Positions 15,860 through 25,289 of a stretch of DNA of 64,000 nucleotides are shown here, piece by piece. Origin of the DNA: an uncultured Candidatus Melainabacteria bacterium (GTDB lineage Bacteria > Cyanobacteriota > Vampirovibrionia > Gastranaerophilales > Gastranaerophilaceae). Within the stretch, counting starts at the first letter, position 1. Every line of letters begins with the position of its first letter. The position numbers and the translations under genes were made by a program. The DNA is taken from positions 1-64,000 of the forward strand of contig CAKVLN010000003.1 in the NCBI GenBank assembly GCA_934757275.1. Reading direction: 5' to 3'. Below the pieces are notes generated by a model. That model was not told the origin of the DNA. It was given only the letters and a program-made list of their open reading frames with translations, and did no database searches.

Positions 15860-16231
15860 ATGCAAAAAGAAATCATGCCACTTAGAAATTATGCACACAT
15901 AGGTGATGCCGTTTGGGAGGTTTTTGTTAGAGATTACACAATCCTCAAAACCTCTAATGCCAAGCTTTTACACAAAATTACAACAGACAGAGTTAAAGCG
16001 TCCTTCCAAAAAGAAATGTTAGAGTTCCTCATGCCAGCACTAACAGAAGAGGAGCATGAACTCGCAAGGCGTGGGCGCAATCTTCCAATCCCTGTTGCAA
16101 GGCGTTCTATTCAGCACGAATACCGTCCTGCGACCGCATTTGAAGTTCTAATTGGGTTCTGGTATCTGCATGACAAAGCAAGATTAGAAAAAATCTTGAA
16201 CAAAATTAAGACTACAGAGTTTTTTAGCTAA
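15860..16231 (+). CDS. mrnC: Mini-ribonuclease III
   Basis: RNase III-like nuclease without a dsRNA-binding domain, 123 aa, which in Bacillus and cyanobacteria matures 23S rRNA ends. The catalytic helix has AHIGDAVWEVFVRDY (about residues 11-25), with the expected Asp and Glu, and the second acidic helix has YRPATAFEVLIGFWYL (about 92-107), both matching the family. It overlaps the convergent TPR gene by eight bases. Its presence is one of the clues to a cyanobacteria-related host. No strong ribosome binding site precedes the ATG. Confidence 0.9.
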   Translation: MQKEIMPLRNYAHIGDAVWEVFVRDYTILKTSNAKLLHKITTDRVKASFQKEMLEFLMPALTEEEHELARRGRNLPIPVARRSIQHEYRPATAFEVLIGFWYLHDKARLEKILNKIKTTEFFS

Positions 16232-17255
16232 GCCCCAGCTCGCTATCAATTTTAGCCTTATACTCCGCAACCATGCTCTTTTCAGGAAATTCCTCTGCAA
16301 GTTCGTTCAACTCTCTTCTTGCCAACGCCAAATACCCTGTTTCATACAGGATAACTGCTTTCAAGAACCTTGCCTCAAAGAAGTTGCCTTGCAATTCCTC
16401 CAGTGCCTTCTTATAGTGTTTTTCAGAATAATACAAATTTGCGAGCGCAAAATGGTAGTTTTTATTTTCAGGCTCAATCGAAATTGCCAAATTATAATTT
16501 CTTTTAGCTAATGAAAATTCGCTGAGTTTAAAATAAACATTCGCTAAATTGTAATAATACTCTGAATTAGAACGATTTTGTTTGATTGCATCATTAAAAT
16601 AACGAATTGCGCTCTTATAATTTTCAAGATAAGTTTCTACCAGTCCGATAAAATTTAGTTGTTCAGCATTTTTTGCCGAAAATTTTGCAATAATATCAAT
16701 ACAACGTTCTTTTTTGTTTAAATAGTAATAACACTCACCCAATAATAACAAATAATCTTGATTTTCTGCCATCTGGGGTTGAATTTTTTCAAGAAGTTCT
16801 AGTGCATGCCCAAAATCTTTTTTGTAATAATAAGCCCTCGCAACCTCTAAGCATACATTCTTATCGTCAGAGTTTTGGTTAAACTCAAAAATCTCATCAA
16901 ACTTATTTTGCTTTATCAAAAGTTTAAAGATTTCCGCCAAATCAGAAGGATTATGTGAAACGCAATAAATATTTTTTGCAGTCTGTTCCGCCTCTTGCCA
17001 AGCTCCTCTTCGTTCAAACACATGTTTCAAGAACTTCAAAGCCTCAACATGCGTCGGCTCTTTATTCAAAATCTGTTCAATATAATTCAGAGCCTTCTCT
17101 TCATTCCCTAGCTTATCGTACAAATCAGCAATTTCAAGCAAAAGTTCAGAGCTTGTATTATCAAGTTCTAATGCCTTATAGAAAACCTCTATGGCATGTT
17201 TATAATGTCCACTAGCTTTAAGCGCAAAAGCTTCCTGTAATAAATCTTTAATCAT
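16224..17255 (-). CDS. TPR-repeat protein
   Basis: A 343-aa protein made of about nine tetratricopeptide repeats throughout (for example SELLLEIADLYDKLGNEEKAL, read as LLLEIADLYDKLGNEEKAL, and YYYNLANVYFKLSEFSLA). It has no signal peptide or membrane segment, so it is a cytoplasmic scaffold. It overlaps the end of the upstream FtsB-like gene by eight bases, suggesting co-translation and possibly a link with cell division or envelope assembly. The exact partner is unknown. Confidence 0.75.
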   Translation of the reverse strand: MIKDLLQEAFALKASGHYKHAIEVFYKALELDNTSSELLLEIADLYDKLGNEEKALNYIEQILNKEPTHVEALKFLKHVFERRGAWQEAEQTAKNIYCVSHNPSDLAEIFKLLIKQNKFDEIFEFNQNSDDKNVCLEVARAYYYKKDFGHALELLEKIQPQMAENQDYLLLLGECYYYLNKKERCIDIIAKFSAKNAEQLNFIGLVETYLENYKSAIRYFNDAIKQNRSNSEYYYNLANVYFKLSEFSLAKRNYNLAISIEPENKNYHFALANLYYSEKHYKKALEELQGNFFEARFLKAVILYETGYLALARRELNELAEEFPEKSMVAEYKAKIDSELGLS

Positions 17256-17682
17256 GTTGTTTCTTCAGCCCGATTAATTTCGGTTTCTCTTCTTTTTCTT
17301 CTTCTTTCGGAGTATTAATAATTACCAAAACCTCGTCCTCACCAGACATTTTAAGGTTGTTTCTTGCAATAGCTTCCAAACCTGTAACGTTTGAGAAGTT
17401 TTTGATATTATCATTAAGCTGCTCATTTAAAGCTTTTGCAGCATCTCTAGTTTTGGTTATTTGGATAATTTTTGCTTTATAAGAGATGATTTTTGAGATG
17501 TTCAACACTGCGCTTATAGTAATTTGCACAAGACACAGAAGTAATACGACAGTTAAAAAAGAGTAGTAGAAACCAGATGCCGTAGAATTTTGTTTAAATT
17601 TCTTTTCAGCATTTGATACCGTTTGGCGTTCCTTATTAACGACTCTTTTGGGTCTTCTTTGTGTTTGTTTGTATCGTATCAT
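17248..17682 (-). CDS. FtsB/DivIC-like septum formation initiator
   Basis: A 144-aa bitopic protein with a basic cytoplasmic head (QTQRRPKRVVNKERQ), one membrane helix (about 42-65, SFLTVVLLLCLVQITIS) and a leucine/alanine heptad coiled coil (about 70-105). A short conserved end follows (GLEAIARNNLKMSGEDEVLVI), which is the DivIC/FtsB signature. These proteins link early and late divisome parts at the septum. It is followed by an overlapping TPR gene. Confidence 0.8.
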   Translation of the reverse strand: MIRYKQTQRRPKRVVNKERQTVSNAEKKFKQNSTASGFYYSFLTVVLLLCLVQITISAVLNISKIISYKAKIIQITKTRDAAKALNEQLNDNIKNFSNVTGLEAIARNNLKMSGEDEVLVIINTPKEEEKEEKPKLIGLKKQHD

Positions 17683-17711
17683 AAATCAATTATATAAAAT
17701 TTTTAAATTAA

Positions 17712-18425
17712 TTACAACTTAAAACCTGTAGAAAAATTAATCGCAGAGCTTTGTCTTCCATTTGTGTAATAAGACTGCGCAACCCCTAGCTCAAATTTCA
17801 GTGATTCTGCATATTTTTTTAGAGCTGGTGTATACACCAAAGTCAACTCGTTCTTGTTTTTAGGCGCATTTACATAGTTTGTAAACGAATCTTTTAAAGT
17901 TAGTTTATCTGTAATATGCCATTCTGGCGTGACTCTAACGGTTCCGTATTGTGTTCCTACATCTTGAGATGACGATTGTCTAAATTTTGTATCAAGCGAG
18001 AATAATTTTGGTGAATCATATCTCAAAAATACACCAGTTGTTGATTCGATTTGAGAGAAAGACAATTCTTCGCCCCAAATAGTACCGTAGCTCACACCCT
18101 TTCCCAATTGGTCAGACAAAGTTCCACTAAGCGGAAGAATATCCTTCAAATTATTCCTTGTTACTGCCGCCCTTGCAAGGGCACTCCTGGGCGTGTTGGT
18201 GTTTGAAGTTATGCTCAAAACCCTTACTGGCAAAGTTAGCGAGCGTTGAGGTATATTAACCTGTGGCTTGTCAATATTTTCGTCTAAATAGATTGTTTCA
18301 ACAGGGTTGTCATCGTACTCAACTTGACCTTGAAGTTTGTACGTTTCTTTGACTTGCGCCTCTTCAGACCAAGCTGGTGCAAGATTTAGAACGATTAAAG
18401 CTATCAAAACATATCTTTTTAACAT
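17712..18425 (-). CDS. Secreted or outer-membrane-like hypothetical protein
   Basis: 237 aa with a clear Sec signal peptide (MLKRYVLIALIVLNLAPAWS). The mature part alternates polar and aromatic residues in short strands (VTPEWHITDKLTLKDSFTNYV, read as TPEWHITDKLTLKDSFTNY, and LKFELGVAQSYYTNG) and ends INFSTGFKL. Such an ending in a final aromatic-hydrophobic strand suggests a small beta-barrel in the outer membrane. It lies 29 bases upstream of the FtsB-like gene on the same strand. Specific function unknown. Confidence 0.65.
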   Translation of the reverse strand: MLKRYVLIALIVLNLAPAWSEEAQVKETYKLQGQVEYDDNPVETIYLDENIDKPQVNIPQRSLTLPVRVLSITSNTNTPRSALARAAVTRNNLKDILPLSGTLSDQLGKGVSYGTIWGEELSFSQIESTTGVFLRYDSPKLFSLDTKFRQSSSQDVGTQYGTVRVTPEWHITDKLTLKDSFTNYVNAPKNKNELTLVYTPALKKYAESLKFELGVAQSYYTNGRQSSAINFSTGFKL

Positions 18426-18554
18426 ATTAATATTTTAGTTTAAAGAAATATTGATTTCAATTAAAATTTTCTTTAAGTTTTTTAACAAGCGTGTTTTATT
18501 AGTATGTAAGGTGTGTCGTTTGACGCAGCGATAAATTTTAGAGGCGAACAATTA

Positions 18555-18580
18555 CAGACTGGCTAGGGTTAGCCAGTCTG
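18555..18580. terminator. Perfect 10-bp hairpin
   Basis: CAGACTGGCT and AGCCAGTCTG enclose AGGGTT. A short TTTT follows on the plus strand only, while the flanking genes both run leftward, so termination is not certain. It could be a processing or regulatory hairpin downstream of the HEAT-protein gene. Confidence 0.5.
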
Positions 18581-18619
18581 CGTTTTGTGTAGTGTAATGA
18601 ATGTGTTATGAAAAGTGTA

Positions 18620-19915
18620 TTATTGGTTATTAATTCTGTCAAGCGCTCTTGTCGCTGCGATTGCAACCTCTGGGTTTGTATCTGCTTGTGCAAGAGTGAA
18701 CAAAGTTGACATTTCTTCCTTGTATTCTGGTCTGTAAATATGTCTTAATGCATCAATTGATGCAATCTTTACTCCAGAATTTGGATTATATCTTAGAGAG
18801 TCAACAATAGCTGATGTTCCAGGTACATCTGTCATTGGAACAATATTACCTGTTTGTTTTTCAACTTCATCTGTGTAAATCTTCGCTAATATCGCCATTG
18901 TATACAAAGCGTACTCTTTATTACGTTCAGCTTGTTCCATTGGTGAAATTGTATCTGCTAAAGCTACATCTTTTTCAGAGATTGAGTAAGGAAGTTTTAT
19001 TGGTTGATTATTTGCCTTACCATTTTCCATGCTTACAAAATTAGCAATTACTTTCTTTCTCGCTTCAATTTGCTCTTCTGATGGAGCTGGCAATTCAGCT
19101 GAATCCTTCTTAGTAATTTCAATCAAGCTTGAAAATACATCTCTTACAATATATGGAACTGCATTATCTGGATTATCCAATGCTATTCTTGCGATTTCTT
19201 CCATTTGTTGAGCTTGAGTATCAAAATCTTCGCTAGACAAATTTGAAACAACTAACGGAATATCAACATCTGGCTTAATTTCTTCTGCTGGAATAATTTC
19301 TGGCTTTTTTATTTCCTTCGTTTCAGTTTCCATAACTTCAACGTCTTTATCTATATTGTCGATTTTCTCGCCATTTTCGCCATCTTCGCCTTTTTCAGCC
19401 TCTACTGTTGTATAATTTGGTTCAGGCACTTCAACCTTCTCGTCTTTTTCATCATTCACTTCTGTATCAGTTTCAGACTCATTGTTTTCTGAAACTTCTT
19501 CATTTTCAGCAACTTCTTCTTTCGCTGGAACTTCTTCTGGTTCAACAGTTTCAACATCTTCTTCTGGAGCTTTTGCCTTAGTATCATCTGCCTTAACTTC
19601 TAATTCATTTTCCATTTTTGGCAAAATCAAATTTGTAGTTTGGTAGGCAAAATGGAAACCTTGTGGCAAAGGCAATGGTTGGATATTTGCCATATTATAA
19701 GGTACAGGGCCATCTGCTTGAGGATAGTCATAAATTCTGTGTTCTGGCATGTTTACGGTCGGATTGTCGATATTAATACTAACTGCACTATAATTACCAT
19801 TATCATTTGGTGCTGCATTAATGCCCTGCCCACCATTCACTTGCGGCTTTTGAATATTGATTTTTACAGCGTTATAGTTTTGTCCGTTAATATTATTATC
19901 AATTGATTGAACCAT
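18620..19915 (-). CDS. Acidic protein with C-terminal HEAT-like repeats
   Basis: 431 aa. The N-terminus carries two copies of a short repeat (YNAVKINIQKPQVN and YSAVSINIDNPTVN). A long Glu-rich low-complexity linker follows (about 105-215), then a helical region ending in HEAT-type repeats (SGVKIASIDALRHIY and PEVAIAATRALDRI). There is no signal peptide. The helical C-terminus probably binds a partner protein and the acidic linker acts as a flexible tether. No enzyme motif is visible and the pathway is unknown. Confidence 0.65.
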   Translation of the reverse strand: MVQSIDNNINGQNYNAVKINIQKPQVNGGQGINAAPNDNGNYSAVSINIDNPTVNMPEHRIYDYPQADGPVPYNMANIQPLPLPQGFHFAYQTTNLILPKMENELEVKADDTKAKAPEEDVETVEPEEVPAKEEVAENEEVSENNESETDTEVNDEKDEKVEVPEPNYTTVEAEKGEDGENGEKIDNIDKDVEVMETETKEIKKPEIIPAEEIKPDVDIPLVVSNLSSEDFDTQAQQMEEIARIALDNPDNAVPYIVRDVFSSLIEITKKDSAELPAPSEEQIEARKKVIANFVSMENGKANNQPIKLPYSISEKDVALADTISPMEQAERNKEYALYTMAILAKIYTDEVEKQTGNIVPMTDVPGTSAIVDSLRYNPNSGVKIASIDALRHIYRPEYKEEMSTLFTLAQADTNPEVAIAATRALDRINNQ

Positions 19916-20103
19916 GTTTTATATCCTTTCAACATCTACACATCTGTTTTATTAATACTCCTCAAGAAGAAAATTTGCTATACGTTGGAAAATGTTTTAC
20001 AAAAATTTACATTGAGAAAGGAATTAGAGAACAAGTGGTTTTAAAGATTTTAAAAGAAAAGCAATGCTCTATAAGCTCGTCATGCTTATAGTATAATTAT
20101 TGT

Positions 20104-22308
20104 ATGAAGTATGCGTTGGTTTTAGTTAATATAAAAGGGCTTAGTGTAAAGACTTTCAGCTACCTTATTCCAGAAGAAATGAAATCTATTATACAGATTG
20201 GGCAAGCTGTTCTTGTGCCTTTTGGACGTCAAGGACTAATAAATGCCTTCATCGTTGGTTTTTCGGACTATCTTCCAGGGGAATTTAAAGCTAAAAAGAT
20301 TAATAAAATTCTTGATACAACGCCACTTTTTTCTCTAAAATACTTAAAACTTCTTGAATGGGTTGCAAATTACTATTGTACTGATTTTGTAACGGTTTTA
20401 AATGCTGCACTTCCAATGAAATTAATAGAGAAGAATGCAAAAATCGAGCTTTCGGTTGCTTTTTTAACCGATAGTGCAGAAGGTTTGACAAAAAGGCAAA
20501 AAGAGATTTTAGAACTATTGAAGGAACGAGGGAAATGTTCTCTAATAGAATTTGAAGAAATTGCAAAAACAACCAGAGCAACTATGAAAAAGCTTGCAGA
20601 GCTTGAGTGTGTAAAAATTGAGCAAGAATACATATACAGAAACCCTCTTTCAATCTTTAAAAACGTCGAAACAGAACCACTTTACGAACTTTCTGGTGAG
20701 CAAATTACGGCTTACGAAGGCATTAAGGCAAAGTTAAAATCGCCTAATCCAATTCTATTGCATGGCGTTACCGCCTCTGGAAAGACCGAGGTTTATTTCA
20801 AGCTCATAAAAGATGTAATCGACTCTGGAAGAAATGTATTATTTTTGGCTCCAGAAATTGCTTTAGCATCACAATTGACAAAACGTCTAGCACGTAAATT
20901 TGGCATAAGAGATGTTGCAATTTGGCATAGCAGTATTTCTGAAGGTGAAAAGTATGATGTTTGGCAAAGGCTTTACAAAAATGATATCAAAATACTTGCT
21001 GGCGCACGTTCTGCCGTTTTTGCACCATTACAGAATATTGGGCTAATAATTATTGACGAAGAGCATGAAGGAGCTTACAAACAAACAAATCCAGCTCCTC
21101 GTTATGACGCAAGAGTTGTTGCAAGGCGTCTTGCACAATTCCATCAAGCTCCCTTGCTTTTAGGTTCTGCAACGCCAGATATTTCAACCTATTACTATGC
21201 AACAAACAATAACAACTTGTTTGAAATGCGCAAGCGTTTTAATAACTCACCGCTTGCTAAGCCACAAGTTATTAACATGCAAGAGTATGGCAAAGCTTCT
21301 TATCGAGGCATAATCTCTAAGCCATTGCAAACAGAAATCACTGAAACGTTAGAAAGAAAACAACAAGTAATTCTATTGATGAACAGGCGTGGATATTCAA
21401 CATACACGCAATGTAAAGCCTGTGGTACAGTTATCGAATGTCCAGACTGCTCAATTCCAATGATTTGGCATACTAGTGTAAAGAAATTGAAATGTCATTA
21501 TTGTAACAGAGAAATGAGTTTTCCTAATTATTGTCCGCAATGCGGAAGTGACGCCTTATCAACCTCTGGTGTTGGTACGCAAAAAATCGAAACCTTAATC
21601 AAAGAACTTTATCCAGATGCAAGAATTGAAAGAATTGATAGTGATATTTTGACAAGAAAAAATGCGCATATTGAGCTTTTGAATAAATTTCAAAATCAAG
21701 AGATTGATATTCTTGTCGGTACACAAATGATTGCAAAAGGCTTAGATAACCCAAATGTAACATTGGTTGGTGTTTTGAGCGCAGATTCAGGCTTTAACAT
21801 ACCCGATTTTAGGGCGTCAGAAAGAGGTTTTCAATTATTAACGCAGGTAGCTGGGCGTGCTGGGCGTGGCGAGTTTAAGGGCAAAGTTTTGTTCCAAACT
21901 TATAATCCTGACTATTACGCTTTTCAAACTGCAAAAGCACAAGATTATGAGAAATTTTTTGAAACTGAAATAAAAGCAAGGCAGGAGTTTGATTATCCGC
22001 CCTTCAGCCAAATTATCCGTTTAATTCTTTCTTCTCAAAATAATTTCAGAGCCGAAAAATCTGCTATGGAGATTGCGATGAGATTGGTTACTATGACAGA
22101 AAAATTTGGGTTTACAGAATATCTTGAAACACTTGGACCAACTCCGTGTGTAATTGAAAAATTAAATGGCTACTATCGGTTTCAGATTTTGATTAAAAAT
22201 AAATTATCTCAAAAGGGACACGATTTTGTTTCAAAATTCTTGAGTAAAATTACTTTGCCAAAAGATATCAAAATGGCAATTGATGTTGATCCGCTTGACA
22301 TTTTGTAA
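20104..22308 (+). CDS. priA: Primosomal replication-restart helicase PriA
   Basis: 734-aa DEAH-type superfamily 2 helicase that reloads the replisome at stalled forks. The N-terminal 3'-DNA-binding domain (LVNIKGLSVKTFSYLIPEEM) is followed by Walker A GVTASGKTEVYF (about 220), the DEEH box (IIIDEEHEG, about 315), paired zinc-binding Cys between motifs IV and V (CKACGTVIECPDC and CHYCNREM...CPQCG, about 435-480), and motif VI QVAGRAGRGEFKG (about 580). Length and domain order are normal. Upstream bases 19,916-20,103 hold no gene; a likely TATAAT-like box (TATAAT at about 20,092) lies just before the start. Confidence 0.93.
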   Translation: MKYALVLVNIKGLSVKTFSYLIPEEMKSIIQIGQAVLVPFGRQGLINAFIVGFSDYLPGEFKAKKINKILDTTPLFSLKYLKLLEWVANYYCTDFVTVLNAALPMKLIEKNAKIELSVAFLTDSAEGLTKRQKEILELLKERGKCSLIEFEEIAKTTRATMKKLAELECVKIEQEYIYRNPLSIFKNVETEPLYELSGEQITAYEGIKAKLKSPNPILLHGVTASGKTEVYFKLIKDVIDSGRNVLFLAPEIALASQLTKRLARKFGIRDVAIWHSSISEGEKYDVWQRLYKNDIKILAGARSAVFAPLQNIGLIIIDEEHEGAYKQTNPAPRYDARVVARRLAQFHQAPLLLGSATPDISTYYYATNNNNLFEMRKRFNNSPLAKPQVINMQEYGKASYRGIISKPLQTEITETLERKQQVILLMNRRGYSTYTQCKACGTVIECPDCSIPMIWHTSVKKLKCHYCNREMSFPNYCPQCGSDALSTSGVGTQKIETLIKELYPDARIERIDSDILTRKNAHIELLNKFQNQEIDILVGTQMIAKGLDNPNVTLVGVLSADSGFNIPDFRASERGFQLLTQVAGRAGRGEFKGKVLFQTYNPDYYAFQTAKAQDYEKFFETEIKARQEFDYPPFSQIIRLILSSQNNFRAEKSAMEIAMRLVTMTEKFGFTEYLETLGPTPCVIEKLNGYYRFQILIKNKLSQKGHDFVSKFLSKITLPKDIKMAIDVDPLDIL

Positions 22309-22309
22309 G

Positions 22310-22547
22310 TTGTTACAAGGTTAGCAAACACGCTAAACATGTTTATATTATAATAGGAAGGTGAAGGATAAACACCTCACCCTAACCCTCTCCTGTAAGG
22401 AGAGGGAACAAAAAAGTCAAGTCATTGCGAGGAACGATGAGTGACGAAGCAATTCAAAACAAATGTATAACAAAGTCAATAATGAATAATTTAATACGAA
22501 CTTATTCACCTATTGATTCATTCACTTAACAACAAACGAGGATAAAT
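22310..22547. repeat. Intergenic repeat fragments
   Basis: Contains a CCCTCTCCTgtaAGGAGAGGG hairpin (about 22,387-22,407), a GTCATTGCGAGGAACG palindromic-repeat fragment (about 22,422-22,455), and a run of TTATTC/CACCTATT units (about 22,499-22,528) that is nearly the reverse complement of 25,477-25,512. The last ten bases hold the ACGAGG binding site of argS. Confidence 0.55.
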
Positions 22548-24284
22548 ATGTTAAAAGATTTTTTTCTAAACGAAGTTAAACAAGGAATTAAAAAAGCAAT
22601 TGCTACAAATGAGCTTGGTCAAATGAATGCTGATAGTGAGTTTTCGCTAATCATGGAAAAACCTAAGAATCCAGATTTTGGCGATTTTGCGGTAAATGTT
22701 TCATCACTGGCTCGCTCTGCAAAAATTGCACCACCTATGATTGCAAGCGCAATTGTAAAACACTTAACTAATGAAAACTACTCTGTTTCAGTTGTTGGTG
22801 GTTTTATTAACTTTAAAATTGAAAATTCTCTTTTGGCAAACGCCATTGCTGAAATTTTAGAAAAGAAAGAAAATTATGGACGTCCAGAAAATGTTCCGAC
22901 TGAAAAAATCTTGTTGGAATACGTTTCTGCAAACCCTACTGGTCCATTTCACATTGGTCATGGTCGTTGGGCGGCTATGGGAAGTGCTTTGGCAAATTTG
23001 TTAAAGTTCTACGGTCACGAGGTTTATCAAGAGTTTTACATAAATGATGCAGGCAGCCAAATCAACAAATTAGGCAATTCTTTAAAAATCAGAGTTAAGC
23101 AAGAACTTGGCGAAAATGTAGATTTCCCAACAGATGAAGTTGAAAGAAAAAATTACTACCCAGGGGATTATTTAGTACCTGTTGCTAAAAAATTCTTGGC
23201 AGAAAAAATTGCAGATGTTAAAAATGGAGCTGATGTTGACGCTTTAGATGTAAAAATCTTCTCTGATTTTGCAAAAAAAGAAATGGAAGCTTGCCAAAAG
23301 AAATTATTAGAAGATTTCAGAGTTCATTTCGACAACTTCTATTCAGAACTAGATTTACACAAATCTGGAAAAGTTGAAGAAAGCTACAAAGAACTTATGT
23401 CAAAAGGTATGTTATACGAAAAAGAAGGCGCAATGTGGTTCAAGTCTTCTGAATTTGGTGACGATCAAGACAGAGTTATCAAAAAAGCTGACGGTTCTAA
23501 CACATATTTAACAGCTGATATTGCATACCACATCGACAAATTAAGACGTGGCTACGACAGATTAATCAACATTTGGGGTGCTGACCACCACGGATATGTT
23601 GCCCGTGTAAAAGCTTCTATTGAAGCGTTAGGCTATGACCCAAATAAATTGGAAGTATTGCTTGGACAACTTGTAAACCTTGTAGTTAATGGCGAAGAAG
23701 TTCGTATGGGCAAACGTAAAAACATGGTTACATTAGATGATTTGATTGAAGAAGTTGGTATTGATGCAACACGTTATTGGATGGAAATGCGTAACATCGA
23801 TATGACACTTGATTTTGATATCGAGCTGGCAAAACGTTCTACAGATGAAAACCCTGTATTCTACGTTCAATACGCTTACGCAAGAGTTTGTTCAATTCTT
23901 AGAAATGCAATAAACGAAAAATTGAACGCTGAAACTGGTGAAAAAACACCAGCTCCAATGACAAAAGCTGAATTAGAAGAATTGATTACAAACTTTGATA
24001 AAAACATTATCTTAAAAACTGCAGATAGCGCAAAATCATTAATCTTAAAACTTGAAGAATTTAAGTCAGTGATTGTACTTTCTGCACAAAATAGAACTGT
24101 TTACACAATTTGCAGATATGTTCAAGAGCTTGCTGCAGAATTTCACTCTTTCTATAACTCAAACAGAGTTATTTGCGAAGACAAAGAGTTAATGAAATCA
24201 AGACTTGCCTTAATGGTGGCAATCAAAACAACTCTTAAAAATGCGCTAGATATCTTAGCAGTTTCTGCTCCAGAAAAAATGTAA
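22548..24284 (+). CDS. argS: Arginyl-tRNA synthetase
   Basis: Class I aminoacyl-tRNA synthetase of 578 aa that charges tRNA-Arg. The ArgS-specific N-terminal domain (about 1-110) is followed by SANPTGPFHIGHGRWA with the HIGH motif (about 130), WGADHHGYVARVKA (about 345), and MGKRKNMVTLDDL in place of KMSKS (about 386). The C-terminal anticodon-binding domain contains the usual R-x-L region. ACGAGG lies ten bases before the ATG. It is convergent with the sigma-factor gene across a strong terminator. Confidence 0.95.
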   Translation: MLKDFFLNEVKQGIKKAIATNELGQMNADSEFSLIMEKPKNPDFGDFAVNVSSLARSAKIAPPMIASAIVKHLTNENYSVSVVGGFINFKIENSLLANAIAEILEKKENYGRPENVPTEKILLEYVSANPTGPFHIGHGRWAAMGSALANLLKFYGHEVYQEFYINDAGSQINKLGNSLKIRVKQELGENVDFPTDEVERKNYYPGDYLVPVAKKFLAEKIADVKNGADVDALDVKIFSDFAKKEMEACQKKLLEDFRVHFDNFYSELDLHKSGKVEESYKELMSKGMLYEKEGAMWFKSSEFGDDQDRVIKKADGSNTYLTADIAYHIDKLRRGYDRLINIWGADHHGYVARVKASIEALGYDPNKLEVLLGQLVNLVVNGEEVRMGKRKNMVTLDDLIEEVGIDATRYWMEMRNIDMTLDFDIELAKRSTDENPVFYVQYAYARVCSILRNAINEKLNAETGEKTPAPMTKAELEELITNFDKNIILKTADSAKSLILKLEEFKSVIVLSAQNRTVYTICRYVQELAAEFHSFYNSNRVICEDKELMKSRLALMVAIKTTLKNALDILAVSAPEKM

Positions 24285-24285
24285 T

Positions 24286-24322
24286 AAAAAAGGTGCGCTT
24301 TTTTAAAAGCGCACCTTTTTTT
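24286..24322. terminator. Strong bidirectional terminator
   Basis: An almost perfect hairpin AAAAAAGGTGCGCTTTT / AAAAGCGCACCTTTTTTT between convergent argS and the sigma-factor gene. Confidence 0.9.
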
Positions 24323-24334
24323 ATAAACAAACAA

Positions 24335-25219
24335 TTAATCTGCATAGCAAGCCAACATTAAATTATTTCTCAATTTGTTCAAAGCTCTAGCTTCTGTTTG
24401 ACGAATACATTCTTTTGTTACACCATACATTTTACCGATTTCTTCTAATGTAGTTTTTGCAAAATCACCCAAGCCAAAACGCATTTTAATTACAGTTTGT
24501 TCTCTATCTTTTAAGGTTGAAACAACATTAGCTAAATCGTTCTTCAATTGTTCATATTCAATATTTTCTTCAACATTTGTGTTTTCGTCTTCTAATACAT
24601 CAGCAACATTCAATTCGCTACCATTTTTTCCATCAAAACTGCCTTCAATTGACACAGTAGTTGAATATGCAGATAAGTATGTATCGATTTTTTCTGGTTC
24701 TAAATTCATTTTTTCTGCAACATCTTTATTTGTTACTTGGCAATTGTAAGCTCTTTCCATTTCAGCTTTAACTTTTGAGAATTTTGACAAAGTTTCTTGA
24801 ATGTATACAGGAATTTTCATACAATATGATTGTTCTGAAATAGCTTTGAACATTGCTTGCTTAATCCACCAGCTAGCATAAGTTGAAAATCTATATCCCA
24901 ATTCTGGATTGAATTTTTCTACTGCAATCATCAAACCTAAATTGCCTTCTTGAATCAAATCTATCATTGGTAACTTTGCAACGTGGATAACTTTTCTTGC
25001 GATTGTCAAAACTAATTTTAAGTTTGATTGAACTAAAATTTTCTTAGCGTCTTTGTCGCCATTTTTAGCTCTTGTTGCAACTTCTTTTTCTTCTTCTGCT
25101 GATAAAGATTTGAAAGAGTTTGCTTTTCTAGAATAAGCACTGATTTCTTCTGTTGCTGATACAAAGTTGAATTTTGCAGGGTTTGTTGTTCTTTTCATTG
25201 AGATAAATTGTTCTTTCAT
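24335..25219 (-). CDS. RNA polymerase sigma-70 factor (RpoD/group 2-like)
   Basis: 294-aa sigma factor. Region 1.2 begins about residue 25 (EEISAYSRK). Region 2 has ARKVIHVAKLPMIDLIQEGNLGLM and the -10 recognition helix YRFSTYASWWIKQAM (about 108-122). Region 3 covers about 125-205, and region 4.2 has LEEIGKMYGVTKECIRQTEARAL (about 255-277). It lacks region 1.1 and the non-conserved insert, so it is shorter than a primary sigma and looks like group 2, as in cyanobacteria. Upstream, the message leader has C9, C5 and C5 runs, unusual for this AT-rich DNA and potentially phase-variable. Confidence 0.88.
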   Translation of the reverse strand: MKEQFISMKRTTNPAKFNFVSATEEISAYSRKANSFKSLSAEEEKEVATRAKNGDKDAKKILVQSNLKLVLTIARKVIHVAKLPMIDLIQEGNLGLMIAVEKFNPELGYRFSTYASWWIKQAMFKAISEQSYCMKIPVYIQETLSKFSKVKAEMERAYNCQVTNKDVAEKMNLEPEKIDTYLSAYSTTVSIEGSFDGKNGSELNVADVLEDENTNVEENIEYEQLKNDLANVVSTLKDREQTVIKMRFGLGDFAKTTLEEIGKMYGVTKECIRQTEARALNKLRNNLMLACYAD

Positions 25220-25242
25220 ACTATAAGCTCCTATGGGTTAAT

Positions 25243-25279
25243 GGGGGGGGGTAAATTTTCGGGGGTAAATCTTTGGGGG
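25243..25279. repeat. G-tract array upstream of the sigma-factor gene
   Basis: Plus-strand G runs of nine (25243-25251), five (25261-25265) and five (25275-25279), spaced by TAAATTTTC and TAAATCTTT, with a GGG just before. The two spacers are related, so this is a degenerate repeat of a GGGGGTAAAT unit. It could form a G-quadruplex, and the G9 run could slip. It lies 25-60 bases upstream of the sigma start. Confidence 0.7.
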
Positions 25280-25289
25280 AAATTCTAAG

